Part shown: one piece after another, positions 1-10,645 of the stretch | Layout: each line of letters opens with the position of its first letter | How positions within the stretch are numbered: position 1 is the stretch's first letter | Assembly (NCBI GenBank): GCA_958510875.1 | Contig: OY294068.1 | Location: 32,964,297-33,028,296, forward strand | DNA from: Endomychus coccineus | Lineage: Eukaryota > Arthropoda > Insecta > Coleoptera > Endomychidae | Direction of reading: 5' to 3' | Length of the DNA stretch: 64,000 nucleotides | Made by a program: the position numbers and the translations under genes | Notes under the pieces: generated by a model | Database searches by the model: none | Told to the model about the DNA's origin: nothing | Seen by the model: the letters and a program-made list of their open reading frames with translations, nothing else

Positions 1-135
1 CGTTTATATCGTCACAAAGCATGGGATCTTTTTTACTTATTTCGTAACCTTTTGCACATTCGCATTCATATCCCACTGGCTTATCGATGCATTTTTGGGC
101 ACATGGCGCTGGTATCGCTAGGCATTCGTTTATGT
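1..135 (-). CDS. LRP1: LRP1 exon w15 (cut by window edge): EGF-Ca
   Basis: Enters in phase 1 (acceptor aattccag) and stays open to the window edge. It reads DINECLAIPAPCAQKC ... YECECAKGYEI ... LCDDIN, a calcium-binding EGF followed by the start of the next one. This is the EGF pair after cluster III in LRP1. The exon was found by matching phase and splice site with w14. Confidence 0.9.
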
Positions 136-2392
136 CTGGAATTAATAGATGAATGTTAATTGTAATATACCGGATGTCCCACAACGTTTTGACAATGCAT
201 TATCTTGAACACTGTTCAAATAAAATATCAAAATTGGTAGCAGTCAAAACTGATGAGTACATCTACTGCAAAAACACTACCGATTCCCTTTATATTTCCG
301 GTCACGTGACCCCAACTTCAGTACTTTAAATGAGACAACCTGTATATTTTGAAGTTTTTGGATATGTCTCTAAAAAACAAAGTCAACGATGCCAAACTTG
401 TTATTATGCAAATCAATGATAAAAGAATTAATGACAAACAAACGTTTCAAGTCAATTCTAGGTGGCTTAGAAACAGTATAGTTTACAGGTTGTCATAAAT
501 TAATGGTAGTGACGAGTTTAGCCAAGAACTTTCATTCATTAGTATCAAAAATTTTGTTACATACTGGTATACTTGGTATCTCATTATGAGCAGAAAGTGA
601 AGGCATATTAACCAAGGATGGTTGCAATATTTTCACAAAATTTACACTTTAAGTGAGTAACAGTTGTAACGCTAGCGCGTTACGCTCTCTAAAGAAACCT
701 GTAATAATGTAGATAACGATTTCCGCTGGGAATTTTAAATTATTAAGAAGGTTCGGTAGAGATAGTTTTTTAAGGTCAAATTTTTTGACATTTTTACAGA
801 CCGTTGAGAATAATAAGAATACGTTTAATTTTTTTTAATACATCGAGTCAAAAAACAACATTTTAACTTGAAAGCTTATGGGGATGTGGTTAAATCTTCA
901 AATTAAAAAAAAACGGCTACATACTTTTTTTTTTAATGGAACAACATTATTACAATAATATTCTGTGCAAGTTTGAGCGAGTCCCACTAATTATTTCTAT
1001 GAAAATATAGCTTAGAAATTTTAATTTATAAATTTTATTAATTGTAATTAACTTTTAAGAACACGAAAAGTTGACGACAATTATACGATTATTTGTTGTG
1101 TTTATGTATACAACTCCAGCCGACAATATTTATAGCGTTGCCAGACCTCCGCTTGCTCATCTTATATTTCCCCCGCTAACCCTTCCGAACCTCCTTAAAC
1201 TTGTAATGAGACTATGAGTGTCATCTATCTTTCAATAGATAATCGATCGTTGATCTTGGGCGGAGGCTTGTATGAGGTCGCGCGATTCACGAAAGCAGGG
1301 TCGACTGGGAAGCGGAAACGAAATGATCCATCTTAGTTTGGACAACACGCCCGGTAAGTTGATTCTTAATAGATCTTCTTTTCTAAAATTAATTTGCTTT
1401 ATTGAACGATTATTTTCGACAGAGAACATTAATTTGTTGTCTATTAGTTTCTAAACCTAATTAAACATGTAGATTGTCTGATTGACAGTATTTTTCAATG
1501 AATTTATAATCAACTTGCCCAAGCACGTGTTATTCAAACTAGATCATTTTGCTTGATCGAATCTTTATTAGATATTCTTTTATATTATATAGTCTTTTTA
1601 GACTAGTTTTTGTGAGGTAGTGGAATAATTCATCTGGGAGAACTTAAATAAAGCCGAAATTCTCATTTACTGCTTTATGAGAACTCCGAGTAAAAGCTCT
1701 GTTACTTCTTGATCAGAATATTCATTAGATTTTTGCGATCACCATTTCAGTGTACTGTTCTTGTAAATTATTATCTAATTGTTCTTTTGAAAAATTTCAA
1801 ACTAACCAATCATAATTTTTTAAGTCTATAGTCCAGGAAATAAAGGCCAAAATTGCTAGAAATTCTTGATTGTGGATTATACCTTATGTTTTTTGTGCTC
1901 AAGCAGTTGGCGCTCAGGGTAATCCATTCAATCAAGAATCTAAGGACACGTTTCACTAAGAGCCCTGAGGACAGATCATACAGATCTTTACCGAACCTTA
2001 GCCAGTATGTTACTATACTTTACTTTACAAAATTTTGAATACTAATGACTGACAGTTCTTGGCTGAACTTGACATGTACTTTGGTATCCTTGAGGTCTGT
2101 TACATTATTCCTCAATTGATTGATATTTATACTCCATTATGAATCCCTACTAGGTTCATACAGAAATATTAAACAATAAGAAAATTATTCTGTTTATTTT
2201 ATTTCAGCGTCACACAATAATCACCAGACATAACATTTGAGTAGCCATGAGAAAAGCTGAAAATTTAAATATAGCCCAAAAAACACCCCACTATCTAATG
2301 CTTATGTTCAACAACTTTGAAAACTCATTGATCAGATGCAGAAATATATACAGAAAAATGTTCTGAAGAATATAATTAAACAAAGAACTTAC
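136..2392. other. LRP1 intron w14/w15, no recognised element
   Basis: A 2.26-kb intron. The stretch around 290-350, with the phrase ccccaacttcagtactttaaatgagac, resembles sequence near 30250, so it is probably part of a dispersed repeat. The open frames of about 60 codons at 1232-1454 and 1853-2038 match nothing I know. No other structure was seen. Confidence 0.5.
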
Positions 2393-3001
2393 TGCATTTA
2401 TCTTCATCACTAAAATCTCCGCAATTATTTTCTCCATTACACAATAACGTGTCGTTGATGCAAACCCCATTTCCACAATGGAACCAACCTTTTCCTTTGC
2501 AATAATCTCCTTCATTCTGGCATTGTTTCCCTTCATCGCTATTATCTCCACATTGATCTGTACCATCGCATTTGAAAAGATCCATTATACACTTCCCATT
2601 GGCACATTTAAATTCTCCCGCGGCACAATTATGATAGCATTTGATCGGTTCATCCGAACCATCGTTGCAATCTTTATCACCATCGCAGAAATATACTTTG
2701 TTTATACAAGAACCGTCAGCACATTGAAATTCATCCGAGTTGCAAACGGAAAGACTACAACCTTGATCTTTGTGCTCGTCGGTTTTATCTGAGCAATCGT
2801 TTTCACCATCACAAACCCACTCGGTAGGAATACAACGACCGGTGCTATTGCAACGAAACTCTGTGGCATCGCACAATCGCGTTTTACAATGTTCCAATTC
2901 GTCGGATTGATCGCGACAATCTGGTCGGCCATCGCATTGCCATGATTTCGGGATACATTCACCGCTGTTGCATTTAAATTGATGAGGAAGGCATAAAAGT
3001 T
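2393..3001 (-). CDS. LRP1: LRP1 exon w14: LDLa 7-11 of cluster III
   Basis: 203 codons, phase 1 at both ends (acceptor tttttcag, donor gtaagt). Five LDLa modules start at [36 protein letters not shown] and [10 protein letters not shown], each with a DGxxDC...SDE-type calcium cage ([13 protein letters not shown] in the last). With w11-w13 this gives eleven modules in cluster III, against ten in vertebrate LRP1. The ATGs at 2897 and 2962 are internal and not starts. Confidence 0.95.
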
Positions 3002-3060
3002 CTGAAAAATAAAATCGTTACTAAGGATTATTGTATCTGTTAATTTTGTGGAATACTAAC

Positions 3061-3174
3061 TGCAATCATATTCGTCGCTGTGGTCTAAGCATTCTGGGAT
3101 GCCGTTGCAATGCCAGGATAACGGTATGCAAACTGAGTCACCACATTCGAACTGTTCAGAACTACACAGTCTAC
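3061..3174 (-). CDS. LRP1: LRP1 exon w13: LDLa 6 of cluster III
   Basis: A 38-codon exon, phase 1 at both ends, encoding one LDLa module (LCSSEQFEC ... VCIPLSWHC ... LDHSDEYDC). Two AGs are possible at the 5' side; the acceptor tctattcaag at 3175-3176 is chosen because only it keeps phase 1 with w12. A one-module symmetric phase-1 exon is the textbook unit of LDLa shuffling. The next intron is 59 bases. Confidence 0.92.
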
Positions 3175-3214
3175 CTTGAATAGAAAACATACATTATTTT
3201 CGAATCTTCACAAC

Positions 3215-3895
3215 AAATTTAATATTGAATTTGAATTTCTTGTATTCCACGACTACATATTCCCACAGAAAATAACCCTGAGGCGTCAAGTGACAGGATC
3301 GTGGTGGCCAATTGACACGTTCATTTCGCGAAATATCGTGATCGATCACACCAAACAGTGCATTTTCTGGTTGTATTGGCTTTTGAAGAAAAGCTTGTGG
3401 ATTATCTTCACTCTAAATGCGAAAATTTTGCTTGTTGACAAAAATGAGCCTCTCATTGCTGAGATCAAACAACTTGCATTTGATTTTGAATCCATTTGTC
3501 AAACACACAACGTAAATACGATGGTCAATCGGCTTCAATCCTTGTACGAACTGGATCTTGTAAGGTGATATTACTAAGATCACTACGCAAAATTTTCCAT
3601 ACAATAAACTAGCATAGGTTCAATTGTTGCGCATGGTACTGAATCGAGCTGTTTGGTTATTTGATACCTTGCTCAACATCGGCGATATTTTCGTCACTGC
3701 ACACTATTTTACGTCTGAAATCGATCCATGGGTCGCCGAATTATTCTTACGGATAGGCGATTATGTCGATTGTAAAATGGTAGCGGCGATCTGTAAGTTT
3801 GGCGAGCACAACCATGATTTTCATAATAAATTTGCACTTTTTGCCATCGTTTCTCCGACGTTAATCTTTGCATGATGAAATGACAACTATTACTG
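3215..3895 (-). pseudogene. mariner-like transposase relic
   Basis: Read on the minus strand in shifting frames, this gives a decayed mariner-type transposase. Near 3770-3850 there is an N-terminal stretch ENHGCARQTYRS ... NRHNRLSVRIIRRP. Near 3540-3600 the stretch YKIQFVQGLKPIDH follows, then FVNKQNFRI ... EDNPQAFLQKP. Near 3270-3340 the catalytic-end signature VNWPPRSCHLTPQGYFLWEYV ends the copy. Stops, frameshifts and an internal deletion, which removes the central HDGAPAH-type block, make it dead. The forward-strand open frame 3176-3568 is its shadow. It lies in the intron between w12 and w13. Confidence 0.75.
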
Positions 3896-4339
3896 GATAA
3901 AAATGTGATGTGTCAGAGTTGTCCCGTTTAGCGTTCTATAACGGCAAAAAATTCCCTTTACTATATCGTCACTATTCACTAGAGTTGCGCATGGTCAATT
4001 GACTGCGTAAGTATCAAATCAGCTATCAACCTGATGGGAGAGGTGGTGTTTCATGAAGTTTCCAAGGATTCCGGCCTCCTCGGCTTTTTATGAATGGAAC
4101 TGGTCGACATGGGGCAATATCCACAGAACAGATTGGTACCATATGGTCTTGAAAACTAGTTTATGTAAAATATAATTTCAATATAATAGATAAATCAAAG
4201 AAAACTGATTTAAAAAATATATTTGCCTTCCTAGGCCAACTCTTCAGATAACGAGCAGCCAGCACCTGACTACATCAGCTAATTAACAAGTTTAATGTTC
4301 TTTTATTCTATGTTTATTCTTAATAGAAATGTTTATTTC
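3896..4339. other. intron sequence, nothing recognised
   Basis: Between the mariner relic and the polymerase relic. No open frame or repeat structure was recognised. Confidence 0.4.
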
Positions 4340-4343
4340 TTTA

Positions 4344-4757
4344 TTTGCAATTAAAATTTATTTCAACAAAATTTGCAATTTTTTTGTGTTTTTCATTTTT
4401 ATCAGAAGATAGTTTGAAACAATACAGTTTAGGACGCAATCCAATGAATTCAGTCATGATAATACCATTGTTTTCATCCTTCATCAGTCCTATTACCTTT
4501 TTATTACAATGAGAAATATTATAAACATTGTTAGGTTGATAGTCTGATGTATCGAACATATGGATATCATCCTTGATACATTTGTAAATATCATCAACAT
4601 AAAATTGATATATTAAACTATCAGTATCAGTGTATAATATTTTTACATTTTGAAATGTTTCTTTTTTATAGTTATAATGAAAATCATATAAAACTGTTTT
4701 TGAAATATCCAAAATTGCCATACTTGCGTATATGGGCTTATTAAAAAACACTTTCAA
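4344..4757 (-). pseudogene. Protein-primed DNA polymerase B relic (Polinton/Maverick type)
   Basis: A 138-codon open fragment resembling the palm of family-B polymerases of the protein-primed type. It has the conserved YTDTDSL motif with its two catalytic aspartates at about residue 42-48, preceded by [15 protein letters not shown], the usual block before it. A full polymerase would be about 1,000 residues, so this is a truncated internal piece. No integrase, capsid or other Polinton gene is visible nearby. It is likely debris of a Polinton/Maverick or a related endogenous virus-like element; the exact source is unknown. Confidence 0.65.
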
Positions 4758-4993
4758 ATTTTTTCATTCCAATTTCAAATTTATTTTGGTCCGTTGACCA
4801 AAAACAAATTGACCGGTCAATTCCATAACCCTACTTTTGTCCATAATTATATGGATAACCGTACTATACATTATATTTACCGTCTGCAAAAATCATATTC
4901 TAAGTATTTTTTTCAGCTTTTTAACCACCGTTTAAGATATCAAATAAACATACATTTGTGAAAATTATGTAGTATATAAACAAATTCACTTAC

Positions 4994-5269
4994 GGCAATT
5001 CTCTTCGTCAGAACTGATTCCCCCAGAGTTTGTCGCATCGTTACAATCATTATGGCCGTCACATCTTCCTTCAACACTGATACACGTGCCATTCCGACAT
5101 TGAAATTGACGATTATCACAAACCCTTTTTTTGATCGTGGTACAGTTTTGTTCATCGGACATGTCCCAACAATCGTTCTCCCCATCACAGAACCACTCTT
5201 TATGTATACAAGCAGTTGTATGTGGACATTTCACAACATTACTATCTTCTAAAGGACAAGTCACATGGG
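4994..5269 (-). CDS. LRP1: LRP1 exon w12: LDLa 4-5 of cluster III
   Basis: 92 codons, phase 1 at both ends (acceptor cttacag, donor gtaagt). It encodes two LDLa modules: [12 protein letters not shown] ... DMSDEQNC and VCDNRQFQC ... SSDEENC. The second has an insertion (ATNSGGIS) between the fifth cysteine and the SDE motif. The true 5' end is set by the acceptor before HVTCPL, not by the ATG at 5264. Confidence 0.94.
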
Positions 5270-6185
5270 CTGTAAGTTACAAATGCGGAGATTCAAGCTT
5301 AAGTCAGGATTATTTTTCGAATTATATAAGACATAATATACTAGGCTGGTGATAAGACCCTAAACTGAAGCGCAGTAGGAACGTACTCTACTTGGGACCA
5401 GTTTAAGCTATTTAAATTAAATAAACATTAAAAGTTCGATTTTCACTAGTGATAATGCTTTTTTAAGTTTTTTTTTTGTTTTGAGTAGTTTACAAAAAAT
5501 TGTAGGATACAAAAAAGGTTCTACATTGAATGGCAAATCCTCTCTGCAGTTGGTGTTCTGAAAAAAAAACAGTGGCATACGTTTTATTGAATAATGTAAT
5601 TTTGAGGAAACCCGTTCGCACGCCTAATTACAACCACTACTCAATGAAGAATACAAAGAAAAAGATCTATGCAAAATTTCAGGAGGCTACTTTGTTTCAT
5701 TATTAATTTATAACAAATTATTTAAAATAATTCATTTTCTTTAATACCCTGTACATTAAAAAGGAAACAAAATTCGATCATATACCTTTATTTTTCGATA
5801 AGCTAGTGGCTGGTGAAATCCAGATGATATAAACTGGACCATCCTGTATTGTTGTTGAGTATGAGTTTCTCTGATTAAAACTAGCGTTTATCTCTCCACT
5901 TACCTTCCAGTGTTTAAATTCATAAGTGAAATAAAAAGGGTAAGTGTCAAAGATATTTTTCACGTTTGTTCTGGCTAATCAAGGATTGCAAAAAACTCCA
6001 ATCTGTCATGGTTCTTTAAATTAAATGGCCACACTGTAGATAAATAAATATTGGTGAATAGGAATAATGTAAATTGTAATGTAAAAGAGAGAGAGCCATG
6101 TTACGGAAGCCAGATATATCATTGTCACATTTGAGTGTAAGCCAAAACGCTTCGCTCGCTGCGCTTCAATAATGAACGAACTTAC
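5270..6185. other. LRP1 intron w11/w12, no recognised element
   Basis: A 0.9-kb AT-rich intron. The 61-codon frame at 5778-5963 has no recognisable domain. No inverted repeat was found. Confidence 0.4.
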
Positions 6186-7256
6186 CACAATCCATTTCAT
6201 CACTGGCATCTTTACAATCTGGATCTTTGTCACATTTGAAGTCAATATCTATGCATTCCCCATTCTTACATCTGAAGTGGATATCTGTTGAACATGTACA
6301 ATTATACTCATCCGTGGAATCTCCGCAATTGTCCACGCCATTACAAACAAGACTTCCCAGAACGCATCTTTTATTCAGACATTGAAACCATTCCAGAGGA
6401 CAACTTCGATGCCCACAATATCCTGGCTCCTCATCCGACAAATCCATGCAATGAGGCGTTCCATCACACGTCAAACTGAACGGAATACAATTTCCGTCGG
6501 AACAACAGAAGGTATCATTGTTATTCACATCCGATGTTGCCTTGATGCAACGTTTGCCATCTTCGGCTATATTGCGTCCATCCTGACAAGAACACTGTAC
6601 ACGACCTGACGGAGAGAGCAAACAAGTTTCTTCGCATCCTCCATTGATGATCAGGCAAGGGTTAGAGAAACAGTCGTCGGTGTCATTTGCTACGGTTACA
6701 ATTCCCATCGGTCTGGCCACGTCTCGTCTTAGCCAAACAACATTCTCTCCGGTCAATTTGTCCGCTCGTAAAACCGCGTGCAGCATCCAGTCTGTCCAAT
6801 AAATGCTATCGCCATAAACTGCCAAAGCGAACGGATGTTGAGGAGTTACTTGTGCCAAAACAATTCGACCAGTTCCGTCATATTCACATCTCTCTATTTT
6901 ATCTAGCCTCGCATCGCCCCAATACAATTTCTGGGCTTTGTGATCTAAAGTCAACGCATTTGGCATCCGGATATCGGTTGTGATAATGGCAGTTTGTCCA
7001 TAGCCGGACAAAAAAGCTCGTTCGATGCTGGGTTGGTGCGAGTTCCAGTTCGTCCAATAAACGCGGCTTCCGCAGCTGTCTATACTTATTCCACGGGGTT
7101 TATCTTGGGATCGTAGACGGATGATTGTTTCTACTGCACTTGCATTTGTCATTTGTTCTGTCAGATTTACTCGGTTTATCGTCGCGTCGTTATTGCAAGT
7201 CCAATATAAGGCTTTGTATACTTGTTCATAAGCCAAACCTTCCACAGATCCTTGTC
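6186..7256 (-). CDS. LRP1: LRP1 exon w11: sixth propeller, EGF, LDLa 1-3 of cluster III
   Basis: 357 codons, phase 1 at both ends (acceptor atttcag, donor gtaagt). The propeller part includes ALYWTCNND, RVYWTNWNSHQPSIERA, KLYWGDARLDKIERCEYDG and SIYWTDWM, then VTVANDTDDC leading to an EGF (NPCLIINGGCEETC). Several of these stretches are near-identical to vertebrate LRP1 and are the best evidence for the gene call. Three LDLa modules follow (FCCSDGNC, SCPLEWFQC, TCSTDIHFRC). The first lacks the usual first cysteine and has an extra cysteine next to the second. Confidence 0.96.
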
Positions 7257-7470
7257 CTGAAATTGAAAATTGTATTTAACATCTATATACCTACCAGATG
7301 AGTGACATTCGACAGTATTTGTCGATAATTGATTAATATTCTATAAATAACTGATTAGACATTTTAATTATTTCTGATATATTCGTTAATTTCTTATTTA
7401 GTAATAAGTTTCAAATATGGGATTACAAGTGAATAATTGAATTCAAATGTTCCCTAGCAAACAAAATGCC

Positions 7471-7940
7471 TCTGATGATTTTAAGAAAAAGTAGTCTACA
7501 TAAACAAAGGTCGAAAAATGTTTCCCAAGGGAACTACTACCCGCTAAAGGGTGAACACTGAAGATCGATTTTGATAAATATATCGAGATAAAATACAAAA
7601 TTTAAAATAAGTATATGATCCCTCAACTACGTCTGCAAACAAAAATATTAATTTATGTCAGGAACGTCTAGAACTAGGGGGTAGTGTTAAAAATACCCCA
7701 ATTTTTTTATATGTGATCCTTTTCGTTTCGTTTCGATAGGACGCATCATCCCCTCCTAGTTCTAAACGATCCTGATACAATATAATATTTTTGTTTGCAG
7801 ACAAAGTTAAGGAATCATAGAGATATTTACAATTTTAAATTCCATAATTTTCTCTTGAACTCTTCATAAGGTTATAATTCCATCAGGAAGCATTTTTCGA
7901 CCCTTGTTTATATGAATTTTTTTCTTAAAATCATTCGATG
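7471..7940. mobile_element. Fold-back MITE (about 470 bases)
   Basis: The two halves are inverted copies. The left arm, running from tctgatgattttaagaaaaag through aaggtcgaaaaatg to gtctgcaaacaaaaatatt, recurs reverse-complemented on the right, ending at cttaaaatcattcgatg. Arms are about 230 bases, imperfect, and meet near 7695. No coding capacity. It sits in the 893-base intron between w10 and w11. Confidence 0.7.
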
Positions 7941-8149
7941 AATAAGATCCTTGAGTGTTATTAACGTTATTTCCTGACACTCTGTATATGATAAGGCAAA
8001 TTTCATACCAATTATTTACTAGTTTTTATTTTATTTATAACGATGATTGAAAATATGTATTCAAATACCATACATTTGAGAATCAGGAACATATTAAAGT
8101 CTTCTCTAAGTTACAATGATATTGTATGATAAAGGAAAGAAATACTTAC

Positions 8150-8386
8150 TTTCAACTATCACATTGTGTCCTGTTCCATTATAAAACACCACATTGATAG
8201 ACCCTCTTTGTATATCGGAATAGAACAGTCTCTGATAATTATAACTAAAGGCAAGACCAATTGCATTCCTTAAGTATGTAGAATTTTTTATACCAGGATG
8301 AGGTGAGTTTTGTAAATTTTCTTCATTACTTATATGTATAGAATCGATGCTCACAACTCGAGAGTACATAACAAAACTTTCAAAAG
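8150..8386 (-). CDS. LRP1: LRP1 exon w10: start of sixth propeller
   Basis: 79 codons, phase 1 at both ends (acceptor ttttccag, donor gtaagt). It encodes the first blades of the sixth visible propeller (FVMYSRVVSIDSIHISNEEN, then IGLAFSYNYQRLFYSDIQRGSI). The upstream ATG at 8402 is in the intron. The stretch lines up with the corresponding part of vertebrate LRP1 and continues in w11 (GSVEGLAYEQ). Confidence 0.94.
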
Positions 8387-8447
8387 CTGGAAAAGGAAGC
8401 AAATATATTACATATCAAATATTATTTGACTCGTTATCCAATCATAC

Positions 8448-8692
8448 CTTCACAGTTCTTTCCATCTTTTGTGATCCTACCGTGGGAACACACGCACACG
8501 GGATGAGTTCCATTAAATAGACAAAGTTGCTCGCAACCACCATTATTTACTGCACAAAGATTAGTACCCTGTTGTTTGCGTTTTGAGAAAATTTTTATAT
8601 CCTTCAGTGAATCCCCAACGTCCTTCACAATCACCTTGGAATCTGAGAGATTCGTTAAGGGAGCCTCCGAAATACTTCCTTTTTCATGTGTA
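8448..8692 (-). CDS. LRP1: LRP1 exon w9: fifth propeller end and EGF
   Basis: 245 bases, phase 2 at the start (acceptor tttcag) and phase 1 at the end (donor gtatga). The ATG at 8706 is not used: the frame enters by splicing at 8692 and reads STHEKGSISEA directly after FWID of w8. The exon ends the propeller (DSLKDIKIFSK) and carries the EGF NLCAVNNGGCEQLC. It is separated from w10 by an intron of only 61 bases. Confidence 0.93.
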
Positions 8693-8730
8693 CTGAAACC
8701 CAACATTTTAATCTTCTTTATAAACTGCTA

Positions 8731-9367
8731 TCAAATGCATTCGTCTTGAAATATTTGTGTTGTGTCACCCCAACTGAGAATGGCATATTTCAGGCGAGAT
8801 TGTACTAAGGCGTGGTATATCGTTTTAAGGTGCGTTGTATCGAGGATTGATCTTAGATATTTGAATTTATATAACATATAACTGAGAGTTTTCGAAACGT
8901 TGCTAACATGTATATCCCATCTAAGGTGGGGATCTATCGTGATACGTAGATATTTGGTGTGGCTTGCTCTTGTAATTTTCATGATTTTCCCGTGATTGTT
9001 AATCTCTAATTCATCAAAATTCGGCAACTGGTTTCCGTAGCTTGCGAATGGCAAGAAGTGCGTTTTCTCGAAGTTGATTGTTAGTGATTTGTGATCAAAC
9101 CAGTCTTTAAGTATGTTAATTTGATCCTCCACTTTTAATTTCAGTAATACCCCGTTTCCGGCTGTAAAGAGTAAGGCCGTGTCATCAGCAAAGCTAATGA
9201 TAGAACCACCCCACGTCAGGGTAAGTAAGCTGTGTATATATAAGGAAAATAGCGGAGGGCCAATTACAGTGCCTTGTGGTATGCCAAAACTAATTTCTGC
9301 TTCTGTGCTGAGAACATTATTAATTTTTAAAGCCTGCTTTCTGCCAGTCAGGTAGCTTTTTAATAGC
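8731..9367 (-). pseudogene. LINE reverse transcriptase fragment
   Basis: An uninterrupted minus-strand frame runs from about 9365 to 8731. It shows a LINE-type palm with GIPQGTVIGPPLFSLYI (near 9290) and FADDTALLF (near 9180), continuing into KDWFDHKSLTINFEKT and the C-terminal LKTIYHALVQSRLKYAILSWG. The endonuclease and N-terminal half are gone. It ends 39 bases from LRP1 exon w9. Clade is uncertain (CR1/Jockey-like). Confidence 0.8.
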
Positions 9368-9842
9368 TTGGGGAATTACCTCTTATACCTGAGCCACTTA
9401 GTGCCTCCAATAACTGAATGTACTTCAATAAAATTGAGAAGTTCCACTTCTCACTATTCAGTAATTAGGAAATTCCATGGTTTGTTTTCTAAATTTGCAA
9501 TACAACCAGTTTATAGATGTAAGAACAAGCTAAAACACCGTTTACGCAACACCTTTGATAAAGTTTCAGATTTCGCGATTTACAAATTCAATTGTGAGTG
9601 GTGTTCAAAATGCTATGTGGGTCAAGCTAGAAGGAACATTTTAACTCGTTATAAGGAACATTTTGCCCACATATAGAAAAATAATGGTGAACAATCAGCG
9701 TTAGGTCAGGTCACACCATTTCTCAAGAAAGTTTATCACTTTTAAAACACAGTACAGACAAATATCTAGATAATTTAGAAGCGATAGAAATGTATAAAAA
9801 GAAAAGCAATTTATTAAATTCCGATTTTTCTCCAGCTCCGGT
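9368..9842 (+). mobile_element. Penelope-like element family A, GIY-YIG end
   Basis: The plus-strand frame 9368-9676 ends in KFNCEWCSKCYVGQARRNILTRYKEHFAH, a GIY-YIG nuclease of the Penelope type (Cys-x2-Cys-x-Cys-YVGQ). A downstream stretch (tttctcaagaaagtttatcacttttaaaacacag) recurs at 28589. The reverse transcriptase is absent. At about 9845 the sequence switches to an inverted copy of the same element. Confidence 0.7.
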
Positions 9843-9844
9843 TT

Positions 9845-10085
9845 TTTAACTTGTTTTTACATCTACAAACGGGTTGAATTGCAAATTTAGAAAACAAATT
9901 GTGGAATTTATTGTGACCGCCTTTCTCGGGAAAAGATATCTGACAGATATGAATGGATTGCTTATACATGCATATTTAAATGAAATGAGTGATTATAGAA
10001 AATATATGTACAAAAGAAAATAAATATTTACACCTAGTCTAAATGAACAACAATTTCATAAAATCAATTTAAATAATCAAGTCAA
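9845..10085 (-). mobile_element. Inverted fragment of Penelope-like family A
   Basis: From acatctacaaacgggttg to caaattgtggaatttatt this is the reverse complement of 9470-9535 in the adjoining copy. So two pieces of the same family lie back to back, the inverted partial duplication often seen at PLE insertions. The element appears to continue at 11120-11260, where ttgaaggtagtggctct and gtttagaaattaa match 27030-27090. The sequence between (10086-11115) is foreign. Confidence 0.6.
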
Positions 10086-10261
10086 GTATTTGACCTAGTC
10101 GGGATAGTTTGCAACAATTAAACAATCGGAAGTTTTAGAAAATAATTCAAATCAGAATGTCTATTCGCGTGATACAGTTGTTTACCTCGAACAGATGGTC
10201 TTTCGAATCGTGGAAATTTACGTGTTCGCTAATAATTTCGAGTTCTTTTAATCGGGTCAAT

Positions 10262-10645
10262 TCCTCAACACAAATAATAAATTATTTGGTTTTAGGCACG
10301 GGACGTCAGTAAGCCAGTGCTTTATTTTCCTCAACACAAATAAATTATTTGGTTTTCGGTACTTGAGATCCTGTAGGCAAACGGTATATTTTTCCACAAC
10401 ACAAATAATAAATTATTTGGTTTTCGGTACATGAAATCCTGTAGACAAGCGGTCTATTTTTCCTCAACACAAATAATACTCGTAAATTATTTGGTTTTCG
10501 GTACAGGAGATCAGTGGACGACCAGTGGTTTATTTTTCCTCAACACAAATAATAAATTATTCGGTTTTTGGCATAGTCAGTCGGAAGGAATGTGATGTAT
10601 TTTTCCTCAACACAAATAATAACTTATTTGGTTTTCGGTAAGTGA
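10262..10645 (+). repeat. Six-copy tandem array, about 66-base unit
   Basis: Six copies of a unit with core cctcaacacaaataataaa + ttatttggttttcggtac. The phrase caacac begins at 10266, 10332, 10397, 10465, 10541 and 10608, so spacing is 65-76 bases. Each core holds a short near-palindrome (aaataataaattattt). The spacers between cores differ more than the cores. The array lies within a block (10086-11115) that interrupts a PLE. It could be the regulatory part of another element, but no coding sequence tells which. Confidence 0.85.

Noticed and set aside
2478..2792. 104-codon plus-strand ORF
   Set aside because: Exact antisense of LRP1 exon w14; hydrophobic look is a mirror of Cys/Asp-rich LDLa codons.
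3176..3568. 130-codon plus-strand ORF as a gene
   Set aside because: The minus strand here gives ordered mariner transposase motifs; the plus frame has none.
6288..6983. Several plus-strand ORFs of 63-98 codons
   Set aside because: Antisense shadows of LRP1 exon w11.
10262..10645. CRISPR-like array (repeats with variable spacers)
   Set aside because: Animal genome, irregular spacing, degenerate repeats, no cas genes; it is a minisatellite.
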